This document shows positions 40,587-49,717 of a stretch of 64,000 nt of DNA, piece after piece. The notes under the pieces were generated by a model. The model was not told the DNA's origin, did no database searches, and was given only the letters and a program-made list of their open reading frames with translations. The translations under genes were made by a program, and so were the position numbers. Source of the DNA: Zhongshania aliphaticivorans. Its GTDB lineage: Bacteria > Pseudomonadota > Gammaproteobacteria > Pseudomonadales > Spongiibacteraceae. Where the stretch lies: assembly GCF_001586255.1 (NCBI RefSeq), contig NZ_CP014544.1, forward strand, positions 2,201,501-2,265,500, in the 5' to 3' direction. The first letter of the stretch is position 1. Each line of letters starts with the position of its first letter.

Positions 40587-40603
40587 AATTTCATTTTCCG
40601 TGG
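40569..40603 (+). terminator. Long hairpin overlapping the ygiQ stop codon
   Basis: CCACGGAAAA-c-GAAAT, loop AAA, ATTTC-a-TTTTCCGTGG: about 15 paired positions with one mismatch. The ygiQ TAA lies inside it. No U-run follows, so it could be a transcript-end stabiliser or a factor-assisted terminator. Confidence 0.5.
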
Positions 40604-40638
40604 ACTAAAGCTCTTCCAAAGCGACTTTTTTCTATGTA

Positions 40639-40644
40639 TATAAT
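40639..40644 (+). promoter_or_regulatory. Probable -10 of the cold-shock gene
   Basis: A perfect TATAAT within an AT-rich run, about 145 nt upstream of the ATG. No good -35 box is seen. It would give a 5' untranslated region of about 135 nt, similar in length to the temperature-responsive leaders of cspA-type genes. Confidence 0.45.
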
Positions 40645-40788
40645 AATCATGCTGGCTACGGATGCAGCTTGGTTTTATGTATAAGCACCACGAAGTCGTT
40701 TTAAGTACCTCGTTCTGTTTCATAAGTCCCTGCCTATCTCAGCTCAAGCACCATAAAAGGCATTTATTAACACAACGAGGCACATGTT

Positions 40789-40995
40789 ATGTCCAGAAGC
40801 ACCGGAAAAGTAAAATGGTTTAATGAAACAAAGGGCTTTGGCTTTATTGAGCAAGATTCTGGCCCAGATGTTTTTGTTCACTTCAGCGCTATCGGCGGCA
40901 CCGGTTTCAAAACCCTAGCCGAAGGTCAAGCCGTAGAGTTTGATGTACAGACTGGCCAAAAAGGGCCGCAAGCGGCTAACGTTATTGCGCTTTAA
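40789..40995 (+). CDS. CspA family cold-shock protein
   Basis: A 68-aa single cold-shock domain protein. The RNA-binding motifs RNP1 (KGFGFIEQ) and RNP2 (VFVHFSAI) are intact, and the start [18 protein letters not shown] is typical. It acts as an RNA chaperone; whether it is cold-induced or constitutive cannot be told from the protein. A long leader precedes it and a strong terminator follows, so it is monocistronic. Confidence 0.97.
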   Translation: MSRSTGKVKWFNETKGFGFIEQDSGPDVFVHFSAIGGTGFKTLAEGQAVEFDVQTGQKGPQAANVIAL

Positions 40996-41008
40996 AGCAA
41001 TATTCAGC

Positions 41009-41046
41009 AAAAAAGCCCGCAGTGAATTATCACTGCGGGCTTTTTT
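41009..41046. terminator. Terminator after the cold-shock gene
   Basis: AAAAAAGCCCGCAGTGA-ATTA-TCACTGCGGGCTTTTTT: a 17-bp perfect inverted repeat with an A-run and a T-run, usable in both directions between the convergent csp and rlmKL genes. Confidence 0.95.
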
Positions 41047-41067
41047 GTTTCAGCCTTGTTCCCACTC

Positions 41068-43239
41068 TCAGCGGGTAATATACCAACAGTAGTGGATTGG
41101 TTTACCGCCACGCGAAAAGTCTTCGTCGAGGGACCATCGCGTTCGATCTTCCATTTTATAACGACTAGATAAGTCCTGATCTAAAATAAAATCGCGCTTA
41201 TTGGTAGAGAATATTAACAAGCCCTCTGGTGCCAACAGCGCCATTGCATCGTTAATTAATTCGCTGTGATCGCGCTGAATATCTAAGACGTCATCCATAC
41301 GTTTAGAGTTTGAGAACGTCGGCGGATCCAATAAGATAAGGTCGTACTGATCTTTACAGTCTTTCATCCAACGCCGACAATCACCGTGCTCTGTGCGATG
41401 GCGGGATTCACTCAAACCATTTAGCGACAAATTGCGTCGCGCCCACTGTAAATAGGTGTGAGACATGTCCACCGAGGTGGTGACCTTGGCGCCACCGATA
41501 CCCGCCTGCACCGAGGCAACGGCCGTATAACTAAACAAGTTTAAAAAGCGTTTATTCTTCGCTCTTGCCGCAATATCAAGACGCACCGGGCGATGATCCA
41601 AAAACAAACCGGTGTCTAAATAATCATGCAGATTAACCAAAACCTTAGCCTGGCCTTCTTTAAGTTCCATTACCGTATTGCGCGGTGCTTGACGCTGGTA
41701 TTGATCTTTACCGCGCTGACGACGACGCTCCTTAACCGCAATATTATTGGCCGAAACATTAAACACCTGGCTAACCGCCTCAATGACTTCGCGCAAACGA
41801 CGCTCAGCATCTTCCTCCGGCACCGAGATTGGCGCCATGTATTCGGCAATATGTACCGCGCTGCCATAACAATCGACTGCTACGGCGTATTCGGGCATAT
41901 CTGCGTCATAAACACGAAAGCACTCGATGCCGTTTTTAGCTCGCCATTTCGACAGACGCTTTAAGTTTTTACGCAGACGATTGGCAAACATTTGTCCGCC
42001 CGAGGTGAGCTGAAGCGTTTCTGCAGGGCTCTCTTGCTGAACATCAGGACGGCGCTCTCGCACTTGCGCCTCTGGCCCAATATTAAACAGCAACAACTTG
42101 GCGGGGATGGTGCCGTTGAGCAATTGATATTGCTTGTAACTGCGAATCCCCATGCGCTTGCCCAAATCGGCATTGCCTGTAAAGACCGCGCCTTGCCAAC
42201 CGCCAAAGTGCGCGAGCATCGACTGCCCTAAATGACGATACAAATGCAGCAACTCCGCCTGCTCACCCAAGCGCTCGCCATACGGTGGATTCGTAATTAA
42301 TAGGCCGTGGTCCAACTCGCGGTGTGTTGGCTTAGCCAACTGAGCAAGCTCCCGCCGAGAGACTTTAATAAAACGCTCCAACCCCGCGTTTTCAATATTC
42401 TCTTGTGCTTGAGCAACAATTTTACCATTGGCATCGTAGCCGCGGATTTCTGGCCACTCCCGCGTTAAGGCTAAGCTGCGGTGAGCCTCAGCCTGCTCAA
42501 CAACCCCCTCCCACAGCGCCTGATCATGGTCGAGCCAGCCGCGAAAGCCCCAGCGCTGGCGCAGCAGACCCGGCGCAATATTCATGGCCATCATTGCGCC
42601 TTCAATAAGCAAGGTACCGGAGCCACACATGGGATCAATTAACGCCCCTGCGCGACTCGCAATACCTGGCCAATCGGCTCGAAGCAACAGCGCCGCCGCC
42701 AAGTTTTCCTTGAGCGGCGCCATCGCGCCACTGGAACGGTAACCGCGACGGTGCAAGCTTTCACCAGACAGGTCGATACAAGCGGTGATTTGGCCCCGGT
42801 TTAAGCGAATATTAATGCGAATATCTGGCGCATTTTTATCAACACTTGGTCGCGCCTCGCCTCGGGCCAGAAAATAATCGACAACCGCGTCCTTACTTTT
42901 TAAGGCGCCAAAATGGCTGTTGCGAATTTCATCCGTCTGGCCATTAAAGTCGACGCTAATACTATTACTGGCCAGCATGTGATCCTGCCAATCGATAGCA
43001 GACAATCCTTGATAGAGATCATCGGCACTTTCACCGCGAAATTCCGACAGTATCAACAGAACGCGGTTGGCCAACCGCGACCACAAACACAGGCGATACA
43101 TCGCCGCGAGATCGGCGTTAAAAATCATCGCGCCGACGGTTTCCCGCAATGGCTCACCACCTAAGCTGGCGATTTCTGCCGCAAGCAACTGCTCCAGACC
43201 TTTAGGACAGGTGGCGATAAAAGAACGCTTTTGACTCAT
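41068..43239 (-). CDS. rlmL: Bifunctional 23S rRNA methyltransferase RlmKL
   Basis: Makes m2G2445 and m7G2069 in 23S rRNA (723 aa, the fused RlmK/RlmL form). The N-terminal THUMP domain (SFIATCPKGLEQLLAAEI) is followed by the RlmL methyltransferase with LIDPMCGSGTLLIEGAMMA and the catalytic NPPYGERL, then the RlmK half with FLNLFSYTAVASVQAGIGGA and LILLDPPTFSNSKRM. Both halves look intact. It shares the terminator with the convergent cold-shock gene. Confidence 0.97.
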   Translation of the reverse strand: MSQKRSFIATCPKGLEQLLAAEIASLGGEPLRETVGAMIFNADLAAMYRLCLWSRLANRVLLILSEFRGESADDLYQGLSAIDWQDHMLASNSISVDFNGQTDEIRNSHFGALKSKDAVVDYFLARGEARPSVDKNAPDIRINIRLNRGQITACIDLSGESLHRRGYRSSGAMAPLKENLAAALLLRADWPGIASRAGALIDPMCGSGTLLIEGAMMAMNIAPGLLRQRWGFRGWLDHDQALWEGVVEQAEAHRSLALTREWPEIRGYDANGKIVAQAQENIENAGLERFIKVSRRELAQLAKPTHRELDHGLLITNPPYGERLGEQAELLHLYRHLGQSMLAHFGGWQGAVFTGNADLGKRMGIRSYKQYQLLNGTIPAKLLLFNIGPEAQVRERRPDVQQESPAETLQLTSGGQMFANRLRKNLKRLSKWRAKNGIECFRVYDADMPEYAVAVDCYGSAVHIAEYMAPISVPEEDAERRLREVIEAVSQVFNVSANNIAVKERRRQRGKDQYQRQAPRNTVMELKEGQAKVLVNLHDYLDTGLFLDHRPVRLDIAARAKNKRFLNLFSYTAVASVQAGIGGAKVTTSVDMSHTYLQWARRNLSLNGLSESRHRTEHGDCRRWMKDCKDQYDLILLDPPTFSNSKRMDDVLDIQRDHSELINDAMALLAPEGLLIFSTNKRDFILDQDLSSRYKMEDRTRWSLDEDFSRGGKPIHYCWYITR

Positions 43240-43462
43240 AAAACCTCTGGAGAGAACTAGTAGTAAATTTAAATTCTTTTACAAACAATAGCATACCGTC
43301 TTATACGACCTGCTTCTAAAAGACTATATACATATAAGTAATAGGTCTTCGACGAGCACCATGAAAGTTTGATTACATGGGGTTCCCACCGCGATAAGTC
43401 TCGCGATGGTGCCAGAAAACTGGGTTAGGCGCACTGACGATAACCCAGAGCGACATGTTGAC

Positions 43463-43468
43463 TATAAT
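43463..43468 (+). promoter_or_regulatory. -10 element of rmf
   Basis: CTATAAT directly upstream of the ribosome-binding site, with no convincing -35 box. An extended CTATA-type -10 without a -35 is compatible with stationary-phase sigma factor use, as known for rmf in E. coli, but the transcript would have a very short leader. Confidence 0.4.
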
Positions 43469-43486
43469 GCTGGAGGCGTATGCCCA

Positions 43487-43690
43487 ATGAGAAGACAGAA
43501 ACGCGACATGACCGAAAGAGCTTACCAACGCGGCTATCAGGCCGGTATAGCTGGAAGACAAAAAGACAACTGCCCACATAATCAAGACCAACTCAGACAG
43601 GAATGGCTAACCGGCTGGCGAGAAGGCCGAACCGACCACTGGGATGGCATCGACACCGCTACCGCGCTTGAAAAACAAGCAATCCACTGA
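43487..43690 (+). CDS. rmf: Ribosome modulation factor
   Basis: A 67-aa basic protein that dimerises 70S ribosomes into inactive 100S particles in stationary phase. MRRQKRDMTERAYQRGYQAGIAGR and WLTGWREGRTD closely match E. coli RMF; the C-terminus is about 12 residues longer. The ATG at 43487 is supported by GGAGG 10 nt upstream; a 27-codon in-frame extension has no homology and is rejected. A terminator follows 31 nt later. Confidence 0.96.
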   Translation: MRRQKRDMTERAYQRGYQAGIAGRQKDNCPHNQDQLRQEWLTGWREGRTDHWDGIDTATALEKQAIH

Positions 43691-43721
43691 CTCCATGACA
43701 AACCTTTGACCATCACCATTC

Positions 43722-43745
43722 AAAAGGCCCTTGCGGGCCTTTTTT
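43722..43745. terminator. Terminator between rmf and rluB
   Basis: AAAAGGCCC-TTGC-GGGCCTTTTTT, a compact stem with a T-run for rmf; the A-run on the other side allows it to end the convergent rluB transcript too. Confidence 0.9.
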
Positions 43746-43753
43746 GTGCCTGT

Positions 43754-44542
43754 CTAACGCGATTTCCGACCCCGCCCGCCCTCTGGGGCGCTTAACGGTG
43801 CGGGCATATCTGCCATTTGGTATACCGTGGCTATTTCAGGGTCGCTCAATTCAGTCCATTGCCCGACCTTGACCTTAGAGGGTATGAAAACCGAACCATA
43901 GCGGACACGCTTTAAGCGGTTCACCTGTAAACCTTGAGACTCCCACAAGCGGCGAACTTCCCGGTTTCGACCCTCCATAATCACCACGTAATACCAGTGA
44001 TTAAAGCCTTCTCCACCGCCGTCAGCGATGTCGGCAAACTTCGCTAAACCGTCCTCTAACTGCACGCCATCGCGCAATTGCTGCATCATCGCGGGGGTTG
44101 CGCTGCCCATGACTCGGCATAAATATTCCCGCTCAATGGTCGTTGAAGGGTGCATCAGTTTATTTGCTAGATCGCCATCGGTCGTAAATAACAGCAAGCC
44201 AGTCGTATTAAAATCCAGTCTACCAACCGAAATCCAACGCTCTCCTTGGAGACGAGGAAGACGATCAAATACCGAGCGCCGCCCCTCAGGGTCTTTACGG
44301 CTGCAGATTTCGCCCTCGGGCTTGTTATAGAGCAGTATCCGGGGCTTAGCAGCAGCGCCTTCAATACGCAGCGGTTTACCGTCAAGTTGAATCTTGACAC
44401 CCACGGCGACCCGATCACCCAAGCCCGCCACCCGGCCGTCGACGGTCACTCGACCTTCGCTGATGACTTTTTCCATTTCCCGGCGCGAGCCTAAACCAGC
44501 ACGGGCCAGAACTTTTTGTAGCTTTTCATCAGTTGGTATCAT
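43754..44542 (-). CDS. rluB: 23S rRNA pseudouridine(2605) synthase RluB
   Basis: RsuA-family pseudouridine synthase (262 aa). It has an N-terminal S4 RNA-binding domain ([22 protein letters not shown]), the catalytic motif [19 protein letters not shown] with the essential Asp, and the C-terminal [15 protein letters not shown], followed by a short Gly/Arg tail. The ScpB stop and the RluB start overlap as TAATG. The order scpA-scpB-rluB is common in gammaproteobacteria. Confidence 0.95.
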   Translation of the reverse strand: MIPTDEKLQKVLARAGLGSRREMEKVISEGRVTVDGRVAGLGDRVAVGVKIQLDGKPLRIEGAAAKPRILLYNKPEGEICSRKDPEGRRSVFDRLPRLQGERWISVGRLDFNTTGLLLFTTDGDLANKLMHPSTTIEREYLCRVMGSATPAMMQQLRDGVQLEDGLAKFADIADGGGEGFNHWYYVVIMEGRNREVRRLWESQGLQVNRLKRVRYGSVFIPSKVKVGQWTELSDPEIATVYQMADMPAPLSAPEGGRGRKSR

Positions 44543-45303
44543 TAAAGAAGGGTCTCGGGTGGGAAATTTGGGTCACGGTTATCTTCGTCTTCATCATCGC
44601 CATTTTCGGCAACGGTGAGCTTGAGTTCGATACTGTCGTCAGCATCGTCATTCAAGGCTAAATCACTGCTTTCGTTATCACCATGTTCATCGCTGGCTTC
44701 TGCTTCCGACTCAGTATTATCTGGGGTGGGACTAAACTCGCCAGTGTCAAGATCCAGCTCACCATTTAGGGTGTCTAAATCGGCAATGTCGGCGAGGCTG
44801 GGCAATTCATCTAAATTGCGCAAATTAAAATAATCTAAAAATTTTCTGGTTGTGGCATACATTGCAGGGCGCCCCGGCACGTCTTTATGGCCAACGACCC
44901 GAACCCACTCCCGCTCGAGCATGGTTTTAATGATTTGCGAGCTCACTGCCACACCGCGAATATCTTCTATATCGCCACGGGTGATTGGCTGGCGATAAGC
45001 AATCAAGGCCAATGTTTCAAGCATCGCCCGCGAATAACGCTGTGGCTTTTCCTCCCAGAGGCGGCCAACCCAGGGCGCAAGGTCTTCACAGACTTGCATG
45101 CGGTAGCCGCTGGCAACCACTTTGAGCTCAAAGCCTCGACCATCGCATTCTTCGGCAATTGTTTTCAAGGTGTCCAAAATATCAGGCGTGGTTGGCCTGT
45201 CCTCGGGGTCAAAAAGCTCGCTGAGCTGCTGCACCGAGAGTGGGCGACCAACCGCCATAAGCGCGGCTTCTAAAATACGTTTTAATTGTTGTTGCTCGAG
45301 CAT
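44542..45303 (-). CDS. scpB: Segregation and condensation protein B
   Basis: Winged-helix subunit of the SMC-ScpAB condensin complex, which is involved in chromosome organisation (253 aa). Two winged-helix domains are seen ([25 protein letters not shown] and [19 protein letters not shown]). After residue about 185 the protein has a long acidic tail of Asp, Glu, Asn and Ser residues, longer than in the minimal family. It overlaps both neighbours by one base (TAATG), indicating translational coupling. Confidence 0.95.
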   Translation of the reverse strand: MLEQQQLKRILEAALMAVGRPLSVQQLSELFDPEDRPTTPDILDTLKTIAEECDGRGFELKVVASGYRMQVCEDLAPWVGRLWEEKPQRYSRAMLETLALIAYRQPITRGDIEDIRGVAVSSQIIKTMLEREWVRVVGHKDVPGRPAMYATTRKFLDYFNLRNLDELPSLADIADLDTLNGELDLDTGEFSPTPDNTESEAEASDEHGDNESSDLALNDDADDSIELKLTVAENGDDEDEDNRDPNFPPETLL

Positions 45304-46250
45304 TAGATCACTTTCGCTTTCACGTGAATGGGGCCAAAAGCTTCGGATTGCACTATTTCAACCAGCGACTCTTTAATCAATTCCATAATCGCCAGAAAAG
45401 TCACCACCACGCCCAAACGCCCCTCTTCCGCCTTAAACAGACTGACAAAAGGTACAAAACTGTCGGAACGCAGTGCGGCAAGCACTTCTGACATACGCTC
45501 GCGGGTAGATAATTTTTCGCGTTGCACTTGGTGGCTTTCAAATAAATCAGCGCGGCGAAGCACGTCGCCAAGTACCAGCATCAGCTCTTTAAGGTCGACA
45601 TCGGGCTCTGCCCGGCGTTTTTCCGCAGCGGGGGGATCAATGAGCGCAATATAATTATCCCGGCCAATACGAGGAAGTTGATCAATACTTTCGGCAGCTT
45701 GCTTAAAACGCTCATATTCTTGGAGACGCCGAATTAGCTGCGCGCGCGGGTCTTCCTCATCGTCAAGGGCTTCCGCTGAACGAGGTAATAACATCCGCGA
45801 TTTTATTTCAGCGAGCATCGCTGCCATCAACAGATATTCCGAGGCCAACTCAAACTGCATGGCGCTCATCATATTCACGTATTGCATATACTGTTCAGTA
45901 ATTTGCGCAACGTTGATCTCTAAGATGTCCAGATTCTGACGTTTTATCAGGTAAAGAAGGAGATCCAGCGGGCCTTCAAAGGCCTCGAGAAAAACCTCAA
46001 GCGCTTCAGGCGGGATATATAAATCTTTGGGGATTTCAGTAAGCGCTTTGCCCTGCACTACGGCAAAAGGCATTTCCCCTTGTTGGGGCTGCTGGCGAAT
46101 GGCTTTTAAGCTAATAATTTCCAGAGGGGCAATCGGTGGCTCCACAACCGGCTCCAAACGCCCAGCGCGGAGTTCTGCCGCCAATGAGGCATCATCTGCT
46201 GCGCTTTGCACAACCGCGTCGGGCTGCTGTTCTGTCTGCTCGTCTTGCAC
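45303..46250 (-). CDS. scpA: Segregation and condensation protein A
   Basis: Kleisin subunit that bridges SMC heads with ScpB (315 aa). The conserved part begins near residue 85 with LEVFLEAFEGPLDLLLYLIKRQNLDIL and ends with the kleisin C-terminal winged helix (VVTFLAIMELIKESLVEIVQ). The first 80 residues are low-complexity (Gln, Ala, Glu) and lack known motifs. The start is a GTG with a poor ribosome-binding site and an in-frame stop close upstream; internal initiation nearer the conserved domain is possible. It is the first gene of scpA-scpB-rluB. Confidence 0.93.
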   Translation of the reverse strand: MQDEQTEQQPDAVVQSAADDASLAAELRAGRLEPVVEPPIAPLEIISLKAIRQQPQQGEMPFAVVQGKALTEIPKDLYIPPEALEVFLEAFEGPLDLLLYLIKRQNLDILEINVAQITEQYMQYVNMMSAMQFELASEYLLMAAMLAEIKSRMLLPRSAEALDDEEDPRAQLIRRLQEYERFKQAAESIDQLPRIGRDNYIALIDPPAAEKRRAEPDVDLKELMLVLGDVLRRADLFESHQVQREKLSTRERMSEVLAALRSDSFVPFVSLFKAEEGRLGVVVTFLAIMELIKESLVEIVQSEAFGPIHVKAKVI

Positions 46251-46313
46251 TGTTACTGAGATCTCACGATATCATCCACCAAGGGCGCGATTATACGTGG
46301 ATCTGGCCGCCGG

Positions 46314-46943
46314 TCACAGTGAATCCTCGAATTGACTGACATCACCGAGGCCTCTGCGTATTATTACCGGAACTTCGTCCACCAAATCAATGACTGAGGT
46401 TGCTTCCATACCGCAATAGCCCCCATCAATCACCAAATCGACCAAGCCACCGATCGTATCGCGAATATCATAGGGGTCGGTCATCGGAAGTTCTTCACCA
46501 GGCAATATCAAGCTCACACTCATCAGTGGCTCACCAAGCTCCGCCAGCAAATCCAAACAAATTTGATTAGCGGGCACGCGCAAGCCCACACTTTTACGCT
46601 TGGGCTGTAGCAAGCGCTTCGGCACCTCTGGGGTAGCCCGCAAGATAAAAGTGTACGGCCCCGGAATGTGCGCTTTTAATAGACGAAATGCAGAATTATC
46701 AACCTTCGCATAGGTGCCCAGTTCAGAGAGATCACTGCACATCAGGGTAAAATTATGTTTGTCGTCGAGACGACGAATAGCCCGCACTCGCTCCAGGGCG
46801 TTTTTATCTCCCAAATGGCAACCCAAGGCATAGGCAGAATCAGTTGGGTAAGCCACCACCCCGCCGCCGCGAATAATATCGGCGGCCTGCTTTATCAATC
46901 TGGCTTGTGGATTTTCGGGGTGTATCTGAAAAAATTGGCTCAC
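46314..46943 (-). CDS. yciO: YciO/TsaC/Sua5 family protein
   Basis: A 209-aa protein of the YrdC fold (threonylcarbamoyl-AMP synthase superfamily). MSQFFQIHPENPQARLIKQA matches the E. coli YciO beginning almost residue by residue. The KxR/STNxSG-like substrate regions are YPTDSAYALGC, RRLDDKHNFTLMCSDLSELG, PGPYTFIL and VGLRVPANQIC. YciO enzymes resemble TsaC but may not be the main t6A enzyme. The GTG at 46943 is preceded by GGAGG at 5 nt; a longer TTG start is rejected. It lies 31 nt after the PHP gene, as in many gammaproteobacteria. Confidence 0.93.
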   Translation of the reverse strand: MSQFFQIHPENPQARLIKQAADIIRGGGVVAYPTDSAYALGCHLGDKNALERVRAIRRLDDKHNFTLMCSDLSELGTYAKVDNSAFRLLKAHIPGPYTFILRATPEVPKRLLQPKRKSVGLRVPANQICLDLLAELGEPLMSVSLILPGEELPMTDPYDIRDTIGGLVDLVIDGGYCGMEATSVIDLVDEVPVIIRRGLGDVSQFEDSL

Positions 46944-46974
46944 TGCAGCCTCCAATAATTATGTTCCAATCGAT

Positions 46975-47802
46975 CTATTGCGTACACCAGCGATCCCAAA
47001 CGGCCTTGCAAGGCGCAATGATTTTCGCGTCGCAACCCAATTCAGACCAGCTGCTTGGGTGATGAAAATCACTACCGGCAGAGGCTTCCAGCTCAAACTG
47101 CTGACAAAGCTGCCTAAGATACGCCAAGTCCTGATTAGAAGGCTTGCCGTTGCACACTTCCAAGCCCTCGCCACCCACTTCTTTAAATTCAGCCAGCATG
47201 CGCCGCAACTTCGCATTCGTCATTTTATATTGCAGCGGATGCGCCATAACCGCGACGCCACCAGCATCACGAATCCAACTAACGACTTCGCCCAAATCGG
47301 GCCACACAGCCTTTATATCACCTAATTTACCGGAGCCAAGGTACTTATCAAAGGCCGCCGCCATTGAGCTGACATGCCCCTCGGCCACCAAAAATCGAGC
47401 AAAATCCGGACGACCAATTGCTCGCCCGGCCGCCAGCTCTGCGGCAGCTTCATAACTGCCGACAAAACCCAGTTTATCCAAGCGCTGGCCGATAAGCTGG
47501 GCGCGCGAATCTCGTGCGCTGCGCTGCCCCTCTAGCTCACTGACAAACGCGGGGGCCATAGTATCAATGCCCAAACCGAGTACATGGATATTCACGCCGG
47601 ACCACGTGCAAGACAACTCTATTCCGGCCAGCAACTGCATTCCAGCACCGGCCTCATCCTTAAGCGCAGCAAAACCGGCAACGGTGTCATGATCGGTGAT
47701 CGCCAATAATTGCACACCCCGCTCACGAGCACGCTGAACCAACTCCAAGGGCGAAAGTCCGCCGTCAGAAGCCGTCGTGTGGGTGTGTAAATCAACAATC
47801 AA
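46975..47802 (-). CDS. PHP domain phosphoesterase, RNase AM/YciV-like
   Basis: A 275-aa PHP metal-dependent phosphoesterase. Metal-binding motifs are DLHTHTTASDGG (residues 4-15), LLAITDHDT, the catalytic GIELSC and VAVMAHP, with SDFH near the end. The E. coli homologue YciV/TrpH is a 5'-3' exoribonuclease that matures rRNA 5' ends (RNase AM) and also acts on 3',5'-nucleoside bisphosphate. It pairs with the YciO gene in the same order as in other gammaproteobacteria. Confidence 0.93.
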   Translation of the reverse strand: MIVDLHTHTTASDGGLSPLELVQRARERGVQLLAITDHDTVAGFAALKDEAGAGMQLLAGIELSCTWSGVNIHVLGLGIDTMAPAFVSELEGQRSARDSRAQLIGQRLDKLGFVGSYEAAAELAAGRAIGRPDFARFLVAEGHVSSMAAAFDKYLGSGKLGDIKAVWPDLGEVVSWIRDAGGVAVMAHPLQYKMTNAKLRRMLAEFKEVGGEGLEVCNGKPSNQDLAYLRQLCQQFELEASAGSDFHHPSSWSELGCDAKIIAPCKAVWDRWCTQ

Positions 47803-47945
47803 AGCTAATCCCCTTGGAGGCTAGTGATGGATTTTGAAAATAGGTATAGTGGGCGGATTATCACTGGCCTGCCGCAGTGACGCAACAGCAGGTCGCGTTA
47901 ATCAATCATTACCCGCTAAACAGCAAGCCCACATTAGGATCCAAT

Positions 47946-48647
47946 ATGCCGGAACAGGCGCCAAACAAACAACGTCACAGTGTCATCGTTAACCTGTTGT
48001 TCAATATCGTTATCCCCACCTTAATACTGACCAAACTCAGTAGCGATGTGTACCTTGGCCCACGCTATAGCATCGTAATTGCCCTGGCCTTCCCGCTTGG
48101 CTTCGGTTTTTACGACTTTGTAAAAACCCGCCGTGCCAATATGTTTGCAATTTTGGGCTTTATCAGTGTCTTGCTAACCGGTGGCATCAGTCTATTAGAG
48201 CTCGATGCAGGGTATATCGCCATCAAGGAAGCAAGCATCCCAGCGCTTATTGGCCTCGCGACGCTAATTTCACTTTATACCCCCTACCCGCTGATAAAAA
48301 CCTTTATCTTTAATGATGAAATTATCGACACTGAAAAAGTCACCAACGCACTCAATCAAAACAATAGCGACGCGCTATTCCAAAAGGCATTGCAAACCGC
48401 AACCTATATGATTGCCTTTTCGTTTTTCTTGTCCGCCACCCTCAATTATGCGCTTGCCAAAATATTACTTATCAGCCCCCCTGGCAGTGCGGAATACAGC
48501 GCTGAACTCGGCAAAATGACTGGTCTAAGTTTTCCGGTTATCGCCCTGCCTTGCACAATAGTGATGTTGGGCGCGATGTTTTATCTGGTAAAGCGCATAG
48601 AAAAGCTCACATCGCTGAGCTTTGAAGAAATCTTCCGACTCAATTAA
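47946..48647 (+). CDS. VC0807-like inner-membrane protein
   Basis: A 233-aa hydrophobic protein with about six membrane segments. The first pair ([20 protein letters not shown] and [23 protein letters not shown]) has the LGP-containing link typical of the VC0807 family of conserved proteobacterial membrane proteins. Its function is unknown. The ATG at 47946 is preceded by GGA at 6-nt spacing; an in-frame GTG 69 nt earlier adds a polar N-terminus and is less likely. It heads a plus-strand run of small genes (YciI, SH3 protein, cyclophilin) with short gaps. Confidence 0.75.
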   Translation: MPEQAPNKQRHSVIVNLLFNIVIPTLILTKLSSDVYLGPRYSIVIALAFPLGFGFYDFVKTRRANMFAILGFISVLLTGGISLLELDAGYIAIKEASIPALIGLATLISLYTPYPLIKTFIFNDEIIDTEKVTNALNQNNSDALFQKALQTATYMIAFSFFLSATLNYALAKILLISPPGSAEYSAELGKMTGLSFPVIALPCTIVMLGAMFYLVKRIEKLTSLSFEEIFRLN

Positions 48648-48655
48648 GGATCACC

Positions 48656-48955
48656 ATGCTATACGCCGTAATCAGCGAAGATGTAAGCAATAGTTTAGCC
48701 AAACGTCTAGAGGCGCGCCCAGACCATATTGCTCGCTTGCAAGACTTAAAGAACCAAGGCCGCCTGATCATGGCCGGGCCGCACCCCGCCATCGACTCCG
48801 AAGATCCCGGCGAGGCGGGTTTTACTGGCAGCTTAATTATTGCCGAGTTCCCAAGCTTGGCCGATGCTCAGCATTGGGCAGATACAGACCCCTATATTGC
48901 AGCCGGCGTGTACGCCAAAGTAACCGTGAAACCCTATAAAAAGGTTTTGCCCTAA
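48656..48955 (+). CDS. YciI family protein
   Basis: A 99-aa single-domain protein of the YCII fold: a ferredoxin-like alpha-beta dimer with a conserved His ([24 protein letters not shown]) and the C-terminal [22 protein letters not shown]. Its enzymatic role is not known; family members resemble muconolactone isomerase in fold. It starts 9 nt after the preceding membrane-protein gene, with AGGA upstream, so the two are co-transcribed. Confidence 0.95.
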   Translation: MLYAVISEDVSNSLAKRLEARPDHIARLQDLKNQGRLIMAGPHPAIDSEDPGEAGFTGSLIIAEFPSLADAQHWADTDPYIAAGVYAKVTVKPYKKVLP

Positions 48956-49040
48956 AAGTAAGAAAATTGAAGAAAGCCTCCAAGTGCTTTATTCTTTATT
49001 TTTTAATCGTTTATTGCAGCTTATTAACGTGGAAAATCCA

Positions 49041-49712
49041 GTGAAAAAATCGATTATTGTCGGCGCATCTTTTCTCCTACTGAGTGTCGGCAGCATGGCC
49101 TTCGCAGAAACTCGCTACATCAGCGACAAGATATACGTGCCATTGCGCGTCGGCGACAGCACCAAACACCGCATTATTCATCGCGGCCTGCCCAGTGGCG
49201 AAAAACTCGAATTACTCGAAACAAACGAAGACAGTGGCTACTCTCGCGTAAAGACGGATCGCGGCGTTGAAGGTTGGCTACCCAGCCACTACTTGGTCGA
49301 AAACCCCGTTGCTCGCACATTGCTAAACGCCGCAAAGCAACAAGTCACCGAACTGTCGAATTCCAATAAAGAGCTCCGCGAACAGCTTAAGAGCACCACC
49401 CAAACCAGCACTCAAACCAGCAACATCGTCAGCGAGCTTGAACAAGAAAACACCGCGCTCAATGAGGAGCTTGGCGAAGTCAAACGAATCTCAGCAAACG
49501 CGATCAAGCTAGACGAGGACAACAGACGCCTGCTGGAATCCAATCAAATGCTCGCCAGCGAAGTTGACGTATTAAAGACTGACAATGCGCGCCTACGAGA
49601 AAACAAAGAAAACGAATTTTTCTTGAACGGTGCTTTTGCCGTTTTAATTGGCGTTATGATCACCTTGATTATTCCAAAGATGATGCCAAAACGACGCTCT
49701 GATTGGAGTTAA
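49041..49712 (+). CDS. SH3 domain-containing envelope protein (TIGR04211/YgiM-like)
   Basis: A 223-aa protein with an N-terminal signal peptide (VKKSIIVGASFLLLSVGSMAFA, cleavage after AFA). A bacterial SH3 domain follows (about residues 24-90, YVPLRVGDSTKHRIIHRGLPSGEKL and GWLPSHYL), then a long coiled coil (about 100-190) and one C-terminal membrane segment (GAFAVLIGVMITLIIP) with a basic tail. This is the YgiM/TIGR04211 architecture, anchored in the inner membrane and facing the periplasm. The start is probably the GTG at 49041 with GGAAA upstream, which gives a canonical signal peptide; no ATG is available nearby. Confidence 0.88.
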   Translation: MKKSIIVGASFLLLSVGSMAFAETRYISDKIYVPLRVGDSTKHRIIHRGLPSGEKLELLETNEDSGYSRVKTDRGVEGWLPSHYLVENPVARTLLNAAKQQVTELSNSNKELREQLKSTTQTSTQTSNIVSELEQENTALNEELGEVKRISANAIKLDEDNRRLLESNQMLASEVDVLKTDNARLRENKENEFFLNGAFAVLIGVMITLIIPKMMPKRRSDWS

Positions 49713-49717
49713 AAACC

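Noticed and set aside
43406-43486. In-frame N-terminal extension of rmf by 27 codons
   Set aside because: The -10 element and GGAGG both lie inside this stretch, and the canonical RMF start is at 43487.
43373-43591. A 72-codon minus-strand frame overlapping rmf
   Set aside because: It lies antisense to a clear ribosome modulation factor gene with its own ribosome-binding site; hydrophobic composition only, no family resemblance.
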